A stretch of 43,069 nucleotides of DNA from Desulfobacteraceae bacterium (GTDB lineage: Bacteria; Desulfobacterota; Desulfobacteria; Desulfobacterales; JAABTS01), in NCBI GenBank assembly GCA_011389735.1, contig JAABTS010000030.1, positions 1 to 43,069 on the forward strand. The letters are read 5' to 3'. Below the pieces are notes generated by a model. It did no database searches. It worked only from the letters and a program-made list of their open reading frames with translations, and had not been told where the DNA came from. A program made the translations under genes and the position numbers. Shown here one piece after another: positions 7,920-18,083 of this stretch. Position 1 is the first letter of the stretch; each line of letters begins with the position of its first letter.

Positions 7920-9056
7920 ATGAGGATACGGAATCAAATCGTGTCGGTCGTAAAAGAATCGAATTCACATTATGATGTGACGATGCTGTTTTCCGTTCTG
8001 TTTCTGGTGGGGATCGGCATCGTCATGGTTTATAGCGCCAGTTCGGCTCTGGCTCTGAAAAAATTCGGGACAAGCTATTTCTTTCTCCGGAAACAACTGC
8101 TCTTTTCCCTGATCGGAATCGGCGCGCTTGTGGCGTGCCGGCATTTTCCCTTGCAATGGCTGAGGGTTTTCGTATATCCGTTTTTGGGCGTCGCTCTGCT
8201 GTTGTTGCTGACGATCCAGATCAGCAATTTCAAAATGACCGCCGGCGGGGCGTCTAGATGGGTGAACATCGGCGGATTCACGTTTCAGCCGTCGGAGCTG
8301 ACCAGGCTTGCGGTCATTATCTACCTGGCGTATTCACTTGACAAAAAATCCGATCGAATTCAAGAGTTTGCAATTGGGTTTATGCCTCATTTCCTGGTTT
8401 TGTGCCTGTTTTCCGCCTTGATTCTCAGCCAGCCGGATTTCGGGTCGGCCGTTATTTTAGCCGCGATTACCTGGGGGATGATGTTCGCCGCGGGCGTTCC
8501 CTTGAAATATCTTTTGACCACAGCAGCCGCGGCGGTTCCTGCGATCTATTACCTGTTGTCCACCTCGTCTTATCGTATGGAAAGGATTCTTAGCTTTTTA
8601 GATCCCTGGAAATACGCAACAAATGAAGGATATCAGATTATTCATTCCCTGATGGCTTTCGGTTCGGGGGGCGTTTGGGGAACAGGCATCGGCAAAGGAT
8701 ACCAGAAATTGTTTTATCTTCCGGAACCGCACACGGATTTCATTTTTTCGGTTATCGGGGAGGAGCTTGGGCTTTTGGGCGTTCTGGTGATTCTGACGCT
8801 TTATTGCATCATCGTTTGGAAAGGTGTGGCCATCGCTCTTGAAGCCGAAAGCGGGTTTTTGACGCTCCTGGGATTCGGCCTGACCATTTCCATCGGTCTT
8901 CAAGTGCTGATCAATATCGGCGTTTGTCTTGCGATCCTGCCGACAAAAGGGTTGACGCTTCCCTTGATCAGCTACGGGGGGACTTCCCTGGTTTTAAACA
9001 TGGCGGCCATCGGGTTGTTGATGAATATACGGACACGGAACAAGTATGAACCTTGA
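7920..9056 (+). CDS. ftsW: Lipid II polymerase FtsW
   Basis: This 378-residue SEDS-family glycosyltransferase polymerises septal peptidoglycan with FtsI. About ten membrane helices are visible. Family motifs are VMVYSASSALA near residue 38, GGASRWVNIGGFTFQPSEL near residue 110 (with the QPSE block), SQPDFGSAVI near 168, GYQIIHSLMAFGSGG.WG.G.G..YQK near 240, HTDFIFSVIGEELG, and the C-terminal GLTLPLISYGGTSL. The murG reading frame starts 11 bases before the ftsW stop. Confidence 0.96.
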   Translation: MRIRNQIVSVVKESNSHYDVTMLFSVLFLVGIGIVMVYSASSALALKKFGTSYFFLRKQLLFSLIGIGALVACRHFPLQWLRVFVYPFLGVALLLLLTIQISNFKMTAGGASRWVNIGGFTFQPSELTRLAVIIYLAYSLDKKSDRIQEFAIGFMPHFLVLCLFSALILSQPDFGSAVILAAITWGMMFAAGVPLKYLLTTAAAAVPAIYYLLSTSSYRMERILSFLDPWKYATNEGYQIIHSLMAFGSGGVWGTGIGKGYQKLFYLPEPHTDFIFSVIGEELGLLGVLVILTLYCIIVWKGVAIALEAESGFLTLLGFGLTISIGLQVLINIGVCLAILPTKGLTLPLISYGGTSLVLNMAAIGLLMNIRTRNKYEP

Positions 9057-10188
9057 GAGATTGCATATCGTGATCACCGGAGGGGGCACCGGGGGCCATT
9101 TATTCCCGGGCGTGGCCGTTGCGGACGCCTTTGTCGAATCTAATCCGGACAACCGGATCATTTTTATAGGAACTGGAAACGCATTTGAAACCAGGGTTCT
9201 GTCCGGGAAAGGGTATGAGTACGATACGATTCCGTCCGAAGGATTGATAAGCCGGGGCGTGGGCAGGCAGATCGTTTCACTGGCTAAAATTCCGTTGGGT
9301 GTCGTCCGCGCTGTTTCTATTTTAAGACGGTTCAAGCCGGACATGGTTATCGGAATGGGAGGTTATTCGGCGGGACCGGTCATTTCGGCGGCCCGGATGA
9401 TGGGAACCGGCACGGCGATCCACGAACAAAACGTTATTCCAGGCGTCACAAATCGTTTGGCGGCGTATTTTGTGGATTTGATTTTTCTTTCCCTGTCCGA
9501 AACCAGGTCTTATTGGAGAACCCCGGGGGTCAACATCAAAAAAATGCGGATTACCGGAAACCCCATACGAAAAGATATTATTGAACATGCGCATGCGCCT
9601 CGAAGCTCTAAAGACCGGTTCAACGTATTGATTGTGGGGGGGAGCCAGGGCGCTCACGGAATCAATACGGCGATAGCAAATTGTCTTCCTTTGCTGGAGA
9701 AAAAAGAGGCGTATCGGTTTGTGCATTTGACGGGCGAGGCGGATTTCGAACAAATCAAAGCCGCGTATGAACGATCCGGAACGGAATCAAAAGTAAGCCC
9801 GTTTTCAAATGATATGGCCAAAGAATACAAGGACGCGGATTTGATCATTTGCAGGGCGGGAGCCACGACGCTGGCGGAAGTTTCCGTCATGGGCAAAGGC
9901 GTGATTTTCATTCCGTTTCCATATGCGACCCATCAACATCAGGTATTGAACGCGCAGACTCTGGTCAACGCCGGCGCGGCTGAAATGATTCTTCAGAAGG
10001 AACTTTCAGGACGCAGGCTTGCCGAACGGATTCATTTTTATCTAACCCATCCGCAACGTTTGCAAAAAATGGGAGAGCTTGCGAAATCACGGGCGAATCC
10101 GGATGCAGCGAAAACGATCGTCAGGTTGACTCAGGAGTTGATCGGTCAAAAAAGGCGTATAAACCGCCGGAACCCGGCATTGAGGTAA
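9046..10188 (+). CDS. murG: UDP-N-acetylglucosamine--N-acetylmuramyl-(pentapeptide) pyrophosphoryl-undecaprenol GlcNAc transferase MurG
   Basis: This 380-residue GT28 glycosyltransferase makes lipid II on the inner face of the membrane. The N-terminal glycine-rich loop GGGTGGHLFPGVAVA (near residues 12-26) contacts lipid I. GMGGYSAGPV and HEQNVIPGVTNR follow. The C-terminal domain shows VGGSQGAHGIN and the UDP-sugar-binding ICRAGATTLAEVSVMGKGVIFIPFPYATHQHQ region. It overlaps ftsW by 11 bases and runs into murC with one base between. Confidence 0.96.
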   Translation: MNLERLHIVITGGGTGGHLFPGVAVADAFVESNPDNRIIFIGTGNAFETRVLSGKGYEYDTIPSEGLISRGVGRQIVSLAKIPLGVVRAVSILRRFKPDMVIGMGGYSAGPVISAARMMGTGTAIHEQNVIPGVTNRLAAYFVDLIFLSLSETRSYWRTPGVNIKKMRITGNPIRKDIIEHAHAPRSSKDRFNVLIVGGSQGAHGINTAIANCLPLLEKKEAYRFVHLTGEADFEQIKAAYERSGTESKVSPFSNDMAKEYKDADLIICRAGATTLAEVSVMGKGVIFIPFPYATHQHQVLNAQTLVNAGAAEMILQKELSGRRLAERIHFYLTHPQRLQKMGELAKSRANPDAAKTIVRLTQELIGQKRRINRRNPALR

Positions 10189-10189
10189 G

Positions 10190-11566
10190 ATGTATAGAAA
10201 AAAATATCATATTCATTTTGTGGGCGTGGGCGGGATCGGCATGAGCGGTATCGCCGAGCTGTTATTGAACCTTGGATACAAGGTGTCCGGATCGGATTTG
10301 AAAACTTCGGATATCACCGAACGGCTCGTATCTCTCGGGGGAACCATTCATGAAGGCCATGATGAAACCAGCGCCTACGGAGCCGATGTAGTGGTTACGT
10401 CTTCGGCTGTGGGGCCGGACAATCCTGAAGTGGCCTATGCGCGTCAAGCCTCTGTTCCGGTTATTCCCAGAGCTGAAATGCTGGCTGAATTGATGCGGTT
10501 GAAATACAGCGTGGCGATCGCCGGGGCCCACGGCAAGACCACCACAACTTCTCTGGTTGCCTCCGTTCTTGCGGCCGGCGGACTGGACCCCACCCTGGTC
10601 ATCGGCGGCAAAATCAAGAGCATCGGATCGAATGCGATTCTCGGCAAAGGCGATTTTATCGTGGCGGAAGCGGACGAAAGCGACGGATCGTTTCTGAAAA
10701 TGTCGCCGACGATTGCGGTCGTCACCAATATCGACCGGGAACACATGGATTATTATCAGGATATGGAAGATATTCGGAATTCGTTTCTCCGTTTTCTGGA
10801 TCGAATTCCGTTTTACGGTCTGGCGGTGCTGTGTTTGGATAATGAGGCCTTGCAGGATTTGATCCCCAGGATCGGAAAACGGTTTATCACCTATGGCGTC
10901 AGTTCCCAGGCGGATCTTCAGGCGAAAAACGTCGAATTCGACAAATTGCAAAGCCGTTACACCGTACACCGGGAGGGCGAAGCGCTCGGCGGAATCAGTC
11001 TCAACCTGCCGGGAATGCACAATGTTTTTAATTCGCTCGCCGCAGTGGCGGTGGGACTTGAACTGGATATTCCGTTCGAAAAAATTCAAAACGCGCTTGA
11101 AACGGTTGAAGGCGTGCAGCGGCGGATGGAAGTGAAAGGCGAAATCAACGGAATAACCGTGATCGACGACTACGGTCATCATCCCACGGAAATCAAAGCG
11201 ACCCTGGAAGCGATCCGGGAAAGCCGGCCCAATCGTCGTTTGGTGGTTTTGTTCCAACCGCATCGATATTCCCGAACGAAAGCTCTTTTTGACGACTTTA
11301 CAAGGTCGTTTTATCAAACCGATACGCTGGTGGTGCTTCCCATATACGCGGCCGGCGAATCCCATATCGAGGGGCCCGACAGCCGGGATCTGGTCAAAGG
11401 CGTCAAGGAACACGGCCACAAACATACGGTTTATATCGAAGATTTCGACAAAACGATTACATACTTAAAAGGCGAGCTGAAACCCGGCGACATCGTATTG
11501 ACGTTAGGCGCCGGAAATGTGGTCCGGTTGGGAGAATTGTTTTTAAAATCAATGGAATCATGTTGA
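10190..11566 (+). CDS. murC: UDP-N-acetylmuramate--L-alanine ligase MurC
   Basis: This 458-residue Mur ligase adds the first L-Ala to UDP-MurNAc. It starts with HIHFVGVGGIGMSGIAELL, the MurC signature that distinguishes it from MurD/E/F. The ATP loop GAHGKTT lies at 112-118. EADESDGSFL (near 163), NIDREHMDYY and DDYGHHPTEIKATL (near 325) are all typical. The gene begins two bases after the murG stop. Confidence 0.97.
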   Translation: MYRKKYHIHFVGVGGIGMSGIAELLLNLGYKVSGSDLKTSDITERLVSLGGTIHEGHDETSAYGADVVVTSSAVGPDNPEVAYARQASVPVIPRAEMLAELMRLKYSVAIAGAHGKTTTTSLVASVLAAGGLDPTLVIGGKIKSIGSNAILGKGDFIVAEADESDGSFLKMSPTIAVVTNIDREHMDYYQDMEDIRNSFLRFLDRIPFYGLAVLCLDNEALQDLIPRIGKRFITYGVSSQADLQAKNVEFDKLQSRYTVHREGEALGGISLNLPGMHNVFNSLAAVAVGLELDIPFEKIQNALETVEGVQRRMEVKGEINGITVIDDYGHHPTEIKATLEAIRESRPNRRLVVLFQPHRYSRTKALFDDFTRSFYQTDTLVVLPIYAAGESHIEGPDSRDLVKGVKEHGHKHTVYIEDFDKTITYLKGELKPGDIVLTLGAGNVVRLGELFLKSMESC

Positions 11567-11567
11567 C

Positions 11568-12557
11568 ATGAAGCCTAAAAAAGGCCGCTCCGACAAGAAG
11601 TTCCAATTAAGCCCGGATATCCGGAAACGGTTGACGAAACGGTTTCCGGATACGATGGTTTTTGATGAACCGATGAGCCGTCATACGTCGTTCCGAATCG
11701 GCGGTCCGGCCGATATTTGGGCGGCTCCAAAAACGGTCGATGACCTTAAAAGGCTTTTGGCGAATTTCACCGGGATGGAAATTCCATTCATGGTCATTGG
11801 CAAAGGCACGAATCTGCTGGTTTCGGAAAGCGGGATCAGAGGTGCGGCGGTTTCACTTAGCCGCCTGTCCGGAGTCATTGAAAAGAGAGACATCGGGCCG
11901 GGCCTCGCGATAGTGGCCGCTCCCTCCGGAATGCGGCTCGCATCCTTATGCTCGTTTGCCCTTTCCGAAGGTCTCGCCGGAATGAATCAGGTTCTCGGTG
12001 TTCCCGGGTCGGTCGGAGGGGCTGTACGGATGAACGCCGGAACTAATCTGGGGGATATCGGTATGGCGACCGATTCCGTGGACGTTCTTTTGCCCGGCGG
12101 GGATTTAAAAACCTTTGACCGGCGGTCGATCCGCCCCGGTTACAGGCGGCTTGACATCATTGATGGAGACAGGCCGATCCGCCTTGACCGCTCGCCGGTC
12201 ATCCGAGCCCGGTTCAGGCTTGCAAGCGGGGATCGCGATGCGCTGAGGGCTCTGGCTAGAGGAATTGTTTTGAAACGTAAGGCGTCGCAGCCTCTTGGAG
12301 TTCGAAGCGCCGGATGTATTTTTCGGAATCCGTCTTCGGATCAACCGGCCGGGAGACTGATAGACCAATTGGGGCTTAAAGGGAAAAGCTTCGGAGATGC
12401 TCAAATTTCAACGGTTCACGCTAATTTTATCGTCAACAGGGGCGACGCTTCGGCGTCCGATATTTTAAAACTTATCGGTATGGTAAAGGAAGCCGTTTAC
12501 AATGCCTTTGGGATTACATTGGAAACAGAGGTCCAAATTGTTGGCGAAACATCCTAA
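11568..12557 (+). CDS. murB: UDP-N-acetylenolpyruvoylglucosamine reductase MurB
   Basis: This 329-residue FAD enzyme reduces UDP-GlcNAc-enolpyruvate to UDP-MurNAc with NADPH. HTSFRIGGPADIW (near residue 40), VIGKGTNLLVSESGIRG and LGVPGSVGGAVRMNAG are FAD-domain motifs. The active-site block reads SAGCIFRNP, with Cys where E. coli MurB has the proton-donor Ser, a substitution also seen in other type II MurB proteins. It follows murC by one base. ddl, often encoded near here, is missing. Confidence 0.95.
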   Translation: MKPKKGRSDKKFQLSPDIRKRLTKRFPDTMVFDEPMSRHTSFRIGGPADIWAAPKTVDDLKRLLANFTGMEIPFMVIGKGTNLLVSESGIRGAAVSLSRLSGVIEKRDIGPGLAIVAAPSGMRLASLCSFALSEGLAGMNQVLGVPGSVGGAVRMNAGTNLGDIGMATDSVDVLLPGGDLKTFDRRSIRPGYRRLDIIDGDRPIRLDRSPVIRARFRLASGDRDALRALARGIVLKRKASQPLGVRSAGCIFRNPSSDQPAGRLIDQLGLKGKSFGDAQISTVHANFIVNRGDASASDILKLIGMVKEAVYNAFGITLETEVQIVGETS

Positions 12558-13416
12558 AAGACGGCGCCGTACTCAACGGAATCCGTTCCCCAAACGGAAA
12601 GAATTGTCTCCGGTCGGTAAAGCGTGTGTGTCCGCCCTCTACGGAGCCGTTTTTGTATCGCTGGTCAGCTATGGTTATCTATTTTCATACAGCTTTTTGA
12701 CCACTTGCGACCACTTTGACGTGACTGAGATCGATATAACAGGAAACCACCGTATTTCCGACCGGGAAATCAAAGATATGGCTCAAATTCATATAGGGAA
12801 AAATGTTCTTTCGCTGAATATGGCGAAAGTTCGAAAGCGGCTAATGGCGGACCCCTGGATTGTGGAAGCGGAGGTGAGCCGGGAGCTTCCCGATAAAATG
12901 CATATACGCATCCGCGAAAACGAGCCTTTGGCGGTGCTTGATCTGGGAAGAAAATTCCTGATCAACCTGGACGGTGAAATATTTAAGGAATGGCGACCGA
13001 AAGATCCGGCGGATCTTCCTCTGGTCACCGGCCTTCTGTTTTCGGATATTAACGTATCCGGCAAGCCCAGATCAAAAATTTTCAACGCCGTAATGGAGTT
13101 GCTGCATGTGGGAAGAGACCCGTCATGCGTACTGGGAAACGACATGATCAAGGTTATCGAGGTGGATCGTGAAATGGGGCTGACCGTCCACGCCCCCGGA
13201 TATGAAGCCGGCAGAATCGGCGCAATCAAGCTAGGATATAATAATTATCAAGGCAAATACGAACGGTTGAAAAATGTTGTTTACTATTTGAAAAAAAACC
13301 GTTTTAATGAGTTTTTTGAAACGATTGATTTGAATAATATCGACCGGATTGTTTTAAACCCCATTGAAACCGATTTCGGCGCCGCCCATGTTGCGGGAAA
13401 ACGTTCGGATTTATAA
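12541..13416 (+). CDS. ftsQ: Cell division protein FtsQ
   Basis: FtsQ is a bitopic membrane protein linking early and late divisome proteins. A basic cytoplasmic tail (AKHPKRRRRTQRNPFPKRK) precedes a membrane helix over roughly residues 30-52 and a periplasmic POTRA domain (VTEIDITGNHRISDREI to IRIRENEPLAVL). The FtsQ beta domain then ends in NNIDRIVLNPIETDFG. I chose TTG 12541, which has GAGGT at 12528-12532 eight bases upstream. An in-frame ATG at 12502 would add 13 residues and overlap murB by 56 bases, with a less well placed AAGGA. The start is therefore uncertain, the gene is not. Confidence 0.9.
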   Translation: MAKHPKRRRRTQRNPFPKRKELSPVGKACVSALYGAVFVSLVSYGYLFSYSFLTTCDHFDVTEIDITGNHRISDREIKDMAQIHIGKNVLSLNMAKVRKRLMADPWIVEAEVSRELPDKMHIRIRENEPLAVLDLGRKFLINLDGEIFKEWRPKDPADLPLVTGLLFSDINVSGKPRSKIFNAVMELLHVGRDPSCVLGNDMIKVIEVDREMGLTVHAPGYEAGRIGAIKLGYNNYQGKYERLKNVVYYLKKNRFNEFFETIDLNNIDRIVLNPIETDFGAAHVAGKRSDL

Positions 13417-13552
13417 AACGCCGTAAGAATTTTCATACACGATTTTTCAAAAGCCAGGGCGGTAAAAAATCCGTTCAATGTCGGAGCATGATGATCGTAA
13501 TCATTGAAAAGCCGTCAAAAAGTTAGGGAATAGCAATTAGGAGTCTTGAAAA
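13417..13552 (+). other. 136-bp gap between ftsQ and ftsA
   Basis: This is the first substantial gap inside the cluster after the small-ORF region at 1821-1949. It has no gene-sized frame. Near 13489-13507 there is a short ATGAT/ATCAT inverted repeat. The stretch ends with the AGGAG ribosome binding site of ftsA (13539-13543). An internal promoter for ftsAZ would fit here, but I see no clear -35/-10 pair. Confidence 0.4.
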
Positions 13553-14773
13553 GTGCAGGAAGAAATAATCGTAGGGCTGGATATCGGGACAACGAAAATA
13601 TGTTGTGTTGTCGGTGAGGTCTCCGGCAACGAAATCAACATTATCGGCGTCGGAAAGCATCCGTCCGTGGGATTGAGAAAAGGGGTCGTCGTAAACATTG
13701 AATCGACGGTCCAATCGATCAAGAAAGCGGTTGAAGATGCGGAATTGATGGCGGGTTGCGAAATTACGTCCGCCTATGTCGGAATCGCCGGAGGGCATGT
13801 GTCGGGATTCAACAGCCGGGGCATCGTTGCCATCAAGGGAAATGAAATCCGGCGGCATGACGTGGAAAGGGTTCAGGACGCCGCCCGAGCCGTAGCGATT
13901 CCAATGGACCGGGAGGTCATCCATGTGTTGCCCCAGGAATATATTGTGGACGACCAGTTCGGAATCATGGATCCTATCGGCATGTCCGGAGTGAGGCTGG
14001 AAGCCAAAGTGCATATCGTCACCGGCGCCGTCACATCGGCCAACAATCTCATTAAATGCACCAACCAGGCGGGATTGGACGTGTGTGATATCGTTCTGGA
14101 GTCACTGGCTTCCGGAGAAACGGTTCTGGCGGACGAAGAAAAGGAACTTGGCGCCGCACTGATCGATTTGGGCGGAGGAACTACGGATCTGGCGATATTT
14201 GCCGGTAAAAACATTAAACATACATTTGTTCTCGCCCTGGGCGGCCATAATTTGACCAACGATATCGCTATCGGTTTGAGAGCGCCTATCGGCGATGCGG
14301 AAGCGATCAAAAAGCAATTCGGGACTTGTTTGTTCGAAAATGTGGGGCCCGAGGAAATTATCGAAGTTCCGGGCATGGGCGGCCGGAAATCTCGGAAATT
14401 GAGCCGTCAGATTCTGGCTGAAATTTTGGAGCCGCGTATGGAGGAAATATTCACGCTGGTCCGGCGGGAAATTTATCGCGCCGGCATGGAAAACGTTATG
14501 GCCTCCGGGCTTGTGCTGACCGGCGGTTCCTCATTGCTTGACGGGGTTACGGAGATCGCCGAATCAGTTTTCAATCTGCCGACTCGACTGGGCAAGCCGA
14601 CAGGTATCGGAGGGCTCGTGGACGTGGTGAACAATCCGATCTATTCAACCGGAGTCGGACTCGTTTTATGGGGCGCAAAGAATCAGGCTCAAAAAAAATT
14701 TAGGATCAGAGATTCCAATATTTTCAATCGGATATTGGATCGAATGAAAAAATGGTTCAAAGATATTATTTGA
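13553..14773 (+). CDS. ftsA: Cell division protein FtsA
   Basis: This 406-residue actin-like ATPase tethers FtsZ to the membrane. The GTG start lies nine bases after AGGAG. Phosphate-1 motif [16 protein letters not shown] is at residues 7-22. The 1C subdomain follows ([13 protein letters not shown] onward). The phosphate-2 block [15 protein letters not shown] lies near 203 and the adenosine block [14 protein letters not shown] near 322. The last 20 residues ([19 protein letters not shown]) form the amphipathic membrane-binding helix. It is followed by ftsZ as usual. Confidence 0.97.
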   Translation: MQEEIIVGLDIGTTKICCVVGEVSGNEINIIGVGKHPSVGLRKGVVVNIESTVQSIKKAVEDAELMAGCEITSAYVGIAGGHVSGFNSRGIVAIKGNEIRRHDVERVQDAARAVAIPMDREVIHVLPQEYIVDDQFGIMDPIGMSGVRLEAKVHIVTGAVTSANNLIKCTNQAGLDVCDIVLESLASGETVLADEEKELGAALIDLGGGTTDLAIFAGKNIKHTFVLALGGHNLTNDIAIGLRAPIGDAEAIKKQFGTCLFENVGPEEIIEVPGMGGRKSRKLSRQILAEILEPRMEEIFTLVRREIYRAGMENVMASGLVLTGGSSLLDGVTEIAESVFNLPTRLGKPTGIGGLVDVVNNPIYSTGVGLVLWGAKNQAQKKFRIRDSNIFNRILDRMKKWFKDII

Positions 14774-14798
14774 AATTCAAAATAAAATAAGGTATAAA
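14770..14798 (+). promoter_or_regulatory. Sigma-70-type promoter upstream of ftsZ
   Basis: TTGAAA at 14770-14775, a 17-base spacer, then TATAAA at 14793-14798. It overlaps the ftsA stop codon and lies 30 bases before the ftsZ ATG. It would give ftsZ an extra, dedicated transcription start, as known for ftsZ in other bacteria. Confidence 0.65.
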
Positions 14799-14828
14799 CC
14801 CGAAGTCGTAACGCAAGGAGGTGGGTTA

Positions 14829-15989
14829 ATGTTCAGCTATGTGGAAAACGGTGAAAAGTCAGCAAAAATTAAAGTGATCGGCGTTGGCGGCGCCGGTGGA
14901 AACGCCATCAACAACATGATCGATTCAAACCTGTCGGGAGTGAACTTCATTGCCGCCAATACGGATGTTCAAGCCCTTGATATTTCCAAGGCGCCGGTCA
15001 AAATTCAAATCGGCGACAAATTGACCGAAGGATTGGGAGCGGGGGCCAACCCCCAAATCGGAAGGGAAGCCGCGATTGAAAGCGCAGAACAGATCCGGAA
15101 TGCATTGAAAGACAGCCATATGGTCTTTATAACGGCCGGATTCGGCGGCGGCACCGGCACCGGGTCGGCGTCCGTAATCGCGGATATCTGTAAGGAACTG
15201 GGCGCTCTGACTGTCGGCGTCGTAACACGGCCCTTTTCTTTTGAAGGCCGAAAAAGGGCGCGACAGGCCGAAGAAGGGATCGAGCAGTTAAAAGAGGTGG
15301 CGGACACGGTGATTACAATCCCCAATGACAGGCTTCGAGGCCTGGCGTCGAAAAACGCCACCATGCTCGAAATGTTCAGAAAAGCCGACGAAGTGCTCTT
15401 ACATTCGGTCAAGGGGATCACGGATCTTATTTTAATGCCCGGTCTGGTCAACCTCGATTTCGCCGACGTTAAAACAACTATGCTTAAAGCAGGCATGGCC
15501 ATCATGGGAATCGGTGTCGCCAGCGGGGAAAATCGCGCTGTCGAAGCCGCTGAGCGGGCTATTTCCCATCCGCTGCTTGAAGACGTGTCCATCTCCGGAG
15601 CAAAGGGCGTTCTAATGAACATTACCAGCACGAGCGACCTTACAATGGAAGAAATGACCGAAGCTTCCGAGCGGATTTACAGCGAAGTCGGCGAAGACGC
15701 GGATATTATCTGGGGGGCCGTCATCGATGAAAGCCTGGGCGATGAAATGAGGGTGACCGTTATCGCCACCGGAATCGGGTCCATGGCCGAAACCGAAGCG
15801 CCTCAACGCCGGGGAGGAAATGTCCGCCGAATGAAACGATTCGAACGGCCGGATTATGATGCGCCTGAAGCTCCCAAAAAAGACAGGGGCCATACGGAAG
15901 AATACCGGGAAGCCGCCTATGAGCGGGAAATGGAAGTTGACGGTGGAGATCTCGATATTCCCACCTTTTTGAGGCGGAAAGCGGATTAG
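14829..15989 (+). CDS. ftsZ: Cell division protein FtsZ
   Basis: This 386-residue tubulin-like GTPase forms the Z ring. [11 protein letters not shown] near residue 20, the tubulin signature GGGTGTG at 106-112, the NxDxA-like DFADVKTTM block near 210, and GATGVLMNI-like [11 protein letters not shown] near 258 are all present. A variable charged linker (about 325-370) leads to the C-terminal peptide [13 protein letters not shown], which binds FtsA and other partners. Translation signals are very strong: AAGGAGGTGG at 14816-14825 ends three bases before the ATG. Confidence 0.98.
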   Translation: MFSYVENGEKSAKIKVIGVGGAGGNAINNMIDSNLSGVNFIAANTDVQALDISKAPVKIQIGDKLTEGLGAGANPQIGREAAIESAEQIRNALKDSHMVFITAGFGGGTGTGSASVIADICKELGALTVGVVTRPFSFEGRKRARQAEEGIEQLKEVADTVITIPNDRLRGLASKNATMLEMFRKADEVLLHSVKGITDLILMPGLVNLDFADVKTTMLKAGMAIMGIGVASGENRAVEAAERAISHPLLEDVSISGAKGVLMNITSTSDLTMEEMTEASERIYSEVGEDADIIWGAVIDESLGDEMRVTVIATGIGSMAETEAPQRRGGNVRRMKRFERPDYDAPEAPKKDRGHTEEYREAAYEREMEVDGGDLDIPTFLRRKAD

Positions 15990-16010
15990 ACCTTTCCTGC
16001 GGTCTCAGGT

Positions 16011-17711
16011 TTGAAAGTTTCCAAAAAGCGCCGGTCTCCCAATATACGGGAGATCGGCGTGATTCGAAAGAACAAGGGAGTCCATACACGGGTCGCTCTT
16101 GTTTATCCCAATACCTATCCCGTCGGTATGGCCAACCTTGGATTTCAGACGGCCTACCGAATTTTCAACGAAGCAGAAGGAACCGCATGTGAAAGGGCCT
16201 TCCAAAACAGCGGGGACGCCGGTCCCCCAAAATCCGTTGAATCGGGCCGAAGCATCGCCGAATTCGATATCATAGCGTTTTCCATTTCATTTGAAACCGA
16301 TTATCTCAATTGTTTCGAAATACTCAAACAGGCGGGGCTATGTATTCATTCCCGGGAGCGAGGCCCAGGCCATCCCTTGATTATCGCGGGCGGAGCGGCC
16401 TGCATGATCAATCCGGAACCTGTTTCCCGATTCATGGATTGCATTTTTATCGGCGAAGGAGAAATCCTGATCCCCAGGTTTCTCGAATGTTTTTCGGACA
16501 CATCGGCCATGAGCGGCCGAATCGGGCGGCTAATCAAAATTGCGCAGCGTGTTCGAGGAGCATATGTTCCCGAACTTTACCGAACCATTGAAGGCGCATC
16601 CGAAAAGCGCCCCATCCACAACGATATTCCGGACAAAATCCAACGAGCGATTGAATTTGACATTGAATCCGCGCCGGCCGTAAGTACGATTATAGCGCCC
16701 GACACCGCTTTCGGAAATACATGCCTGGTCGAGGTCTCCCGTGGATGCCCGCATGGATGCAGATTTTGCGCCGCCGGATTTGTTTACCGGCCGCCCAGAT
16801 TTCATTCCGTGGACGGCCTGATGAAATCGATCCGGACCAAAGCCGATTACACTGATCGAATCGGACTGGTAGGAACCGCGTATTCCGACCTGAACGATAT
16901 AGTTGAGCTTTGTTCGCGGATCAACCGGAAAGGATTAAGCCTGACATTCAGTTCTTTGCGAGCCGACGCCGTTAAACCCGAGCTTGTGGAGAGCATGGCT
17001 CGAAGCGGTGTCAAAACAGCCACTTACGCTCCGGAAGCCGGCTCCGAAAGAATGCGGAATGTCATCAACAAGGGCCTTCAGAGAACGGATATCCTGAACG
17101 CCTGTGAAACCCTGGTTTCAGGAGGCGTTCCCAATTTAAAACTCTATTTCATGATCGGGCTTCCAACTGAATCCCAAGAAGATGTTCACGCCGTCGTGGA
17201 GCTTTGCAAGGATATCAAGACGGTTTTTTTGGCGGCGAGCCGTCCCATGAAACGCATGGGGACGATCACCGTTGGCGTCAACCCGTTTGTTCCCAAACCG
17301 TTCACCCCCTTTCAACGATGCGCCATGGATTCGGTTTCGTCACTGAAGCAAAAGATCGGAATCATTCAGTCGGGATTGAAAAACACGCCCAATATAAAGG
17401 TTCACGCCGGGACTCCCAGACACTCTTATGTTCAGGCCGTTTTGTCCAATGGAAATGCATCCGCCGGCGATTTGATTGAAAGCGTATCCGCCGTCAAAGG
17501 AAATTGGGCCGCGGCCCTCAAGACCTTTTTCAATAAGACCGATGAATTCGTTTACATGCAAAAACGGGCGGGCGAACCCCTTCCCTGGGATTTTATCGAC
17601 CAGGGCCTCGATGACGCCTTTTTGCAAAAGGAATATGAAAAAGCTTTATCCGCCAAAACTTCAAGGCCTTGTTCGATGGCTGACGACTGTCGGCGATGCG
17701 GCGTTTGCTGA
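16011..17711 (+). CDS. B12-binding-type radical SAM protein (TIGR03960-like)
   Basis: This 566-residue protein starts at TTG 16011, 21 bases after ftsZ. Residues 25-160 look like the cobalamin-binding-type N-terminal domain common in this superfamily (ALVYPNTYPVGMANLG, DIIAFSISFETDYLN, IIAGGAACMINPEPVSRFMD, FIGEGE). The radical SAM iron-sulfur motif is Cys246-x3-Cys250-x2-Cys253 (SRGCPHGCRFCAAGF). The protein ends in CRRCGVC, a Cys pattern usual in the uncharacterised group that is often fused or adjacent to DUF2344 and RNase G. No DUF2344 follows here. The substrate is unknown, and the link to division is only positional. Confidence 0.85.
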   Translation: MKVSKKRRSPNIREIGVIRKNKGVHTRVALVYPNTYPVGMANLGFQTAYRIFNEAEGTACERAFQNSGDAGPPKSVESGRSIAEFDIIAFSISFETDYLNCFEILKQAGLCIHSRERGPGHPLIIAGGAACMINPEPVSRFMDCIFIGEGEILIPRFLECFSDTSAMSGRIGRLIKIAQRVRGAYVPELYRTIEGASEKRPIHNDIPDKIQRAIEFDIESAPAVSTIIAPDTAFGNTCLVEVSRGCPHGCRFCAAGFVYRPPRFHSVDGLMKSIRTKADYTDRIGLVGTAYSDLNDIVELCSRINRKGLSLTFSSLRADAVKPELVESMARSGVKTATYAPEAGSERMRNVINKGLQRTDILNACETLVSGGVPNLKLYFMIGLPTESQEDVHAVVELCKDIKTVFLAASRPMKRMGTITVGVNPFVPKPFTPFQRCAMDSVSSLKQKIGIIQSGLKNTPNIKVHAGTPRHSYVQAVLSNGNASAGDLIESVSAVKGNWAAALKTFFNKTDEFVYMQKRAGEPLPWDFIDQGLDDAFLQKEYEKALSAKTSRPCSMADDCRRCGVC

Positions 17712-17735
17712 ATGAAACAGGTTTTACGAAACTAT

Positions 17736-17947
17736 TATAGCTTTTCAGATAATTAATTTCACTGTGTTGTCGGCCCGGGGATATACGAATTTTATTATGT
17801 TGAATGTTGAATGTTGAAAGATGGATCCCCTCATTTAGCATTTAACATTTAACATTTAGCATTTGGCATTCAACGTTTGGCATTCAACATAAAATGCAAC
17901 AATCCCCGGCCTGCCGCCTTGTGAAATTTAATTCCTGAAAAACTATA
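17736..17947 (-). repeat. Family B palindromic repeat, copy B2, with inserted inner palindrome
   Basis: Outer arms run from TATAGCTTTTCAG at 17736 to CTGAAAAACTATA ending at 17947 and match the family B arms in reverse orientation. The loop is enlarged by about 90 bases (17799-17890). The insert holds repeats of GTTGAATGTTGAATGTTGAA on one side and CATTTAACATTTAACATT/CATTCAACAT on the other, itself an inverted repeat. The copy lies 24 bases after the radical SAM stop and could act as its terminator. Confidence 0.8.
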
Positions 17948-17970
17948 AATATTGCTTGACCAAAAGCCGC

Positions 17971-18083
17971 GTAATAAGGTTCTGAGCGGGTTTGTAACCC
18001 GGCGTGTGCGTGTACTTCTCGTGGCAGACGGATATTGCAACTCCCCTGGGAGCGTGAAAAGGTTTTCGTTCAGCCGCTAAATA
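17971..18083 (+). repeat. Family A dispersed repeat, copy 2
   Basis: It matches copies at 35-148 and 26898-27011: the CTGAGCGGGTTTGTAACCCG hairpin, a CTCGTGGCAGACGG block, CCCCTGGGAGCG, then GGTTTTCGTTCAGCCGCTAA. Its right end overlaps the 3' end of the YkgJ-type gene and provides that gene's stop codon at 18077-18079. Confidence 0.75.
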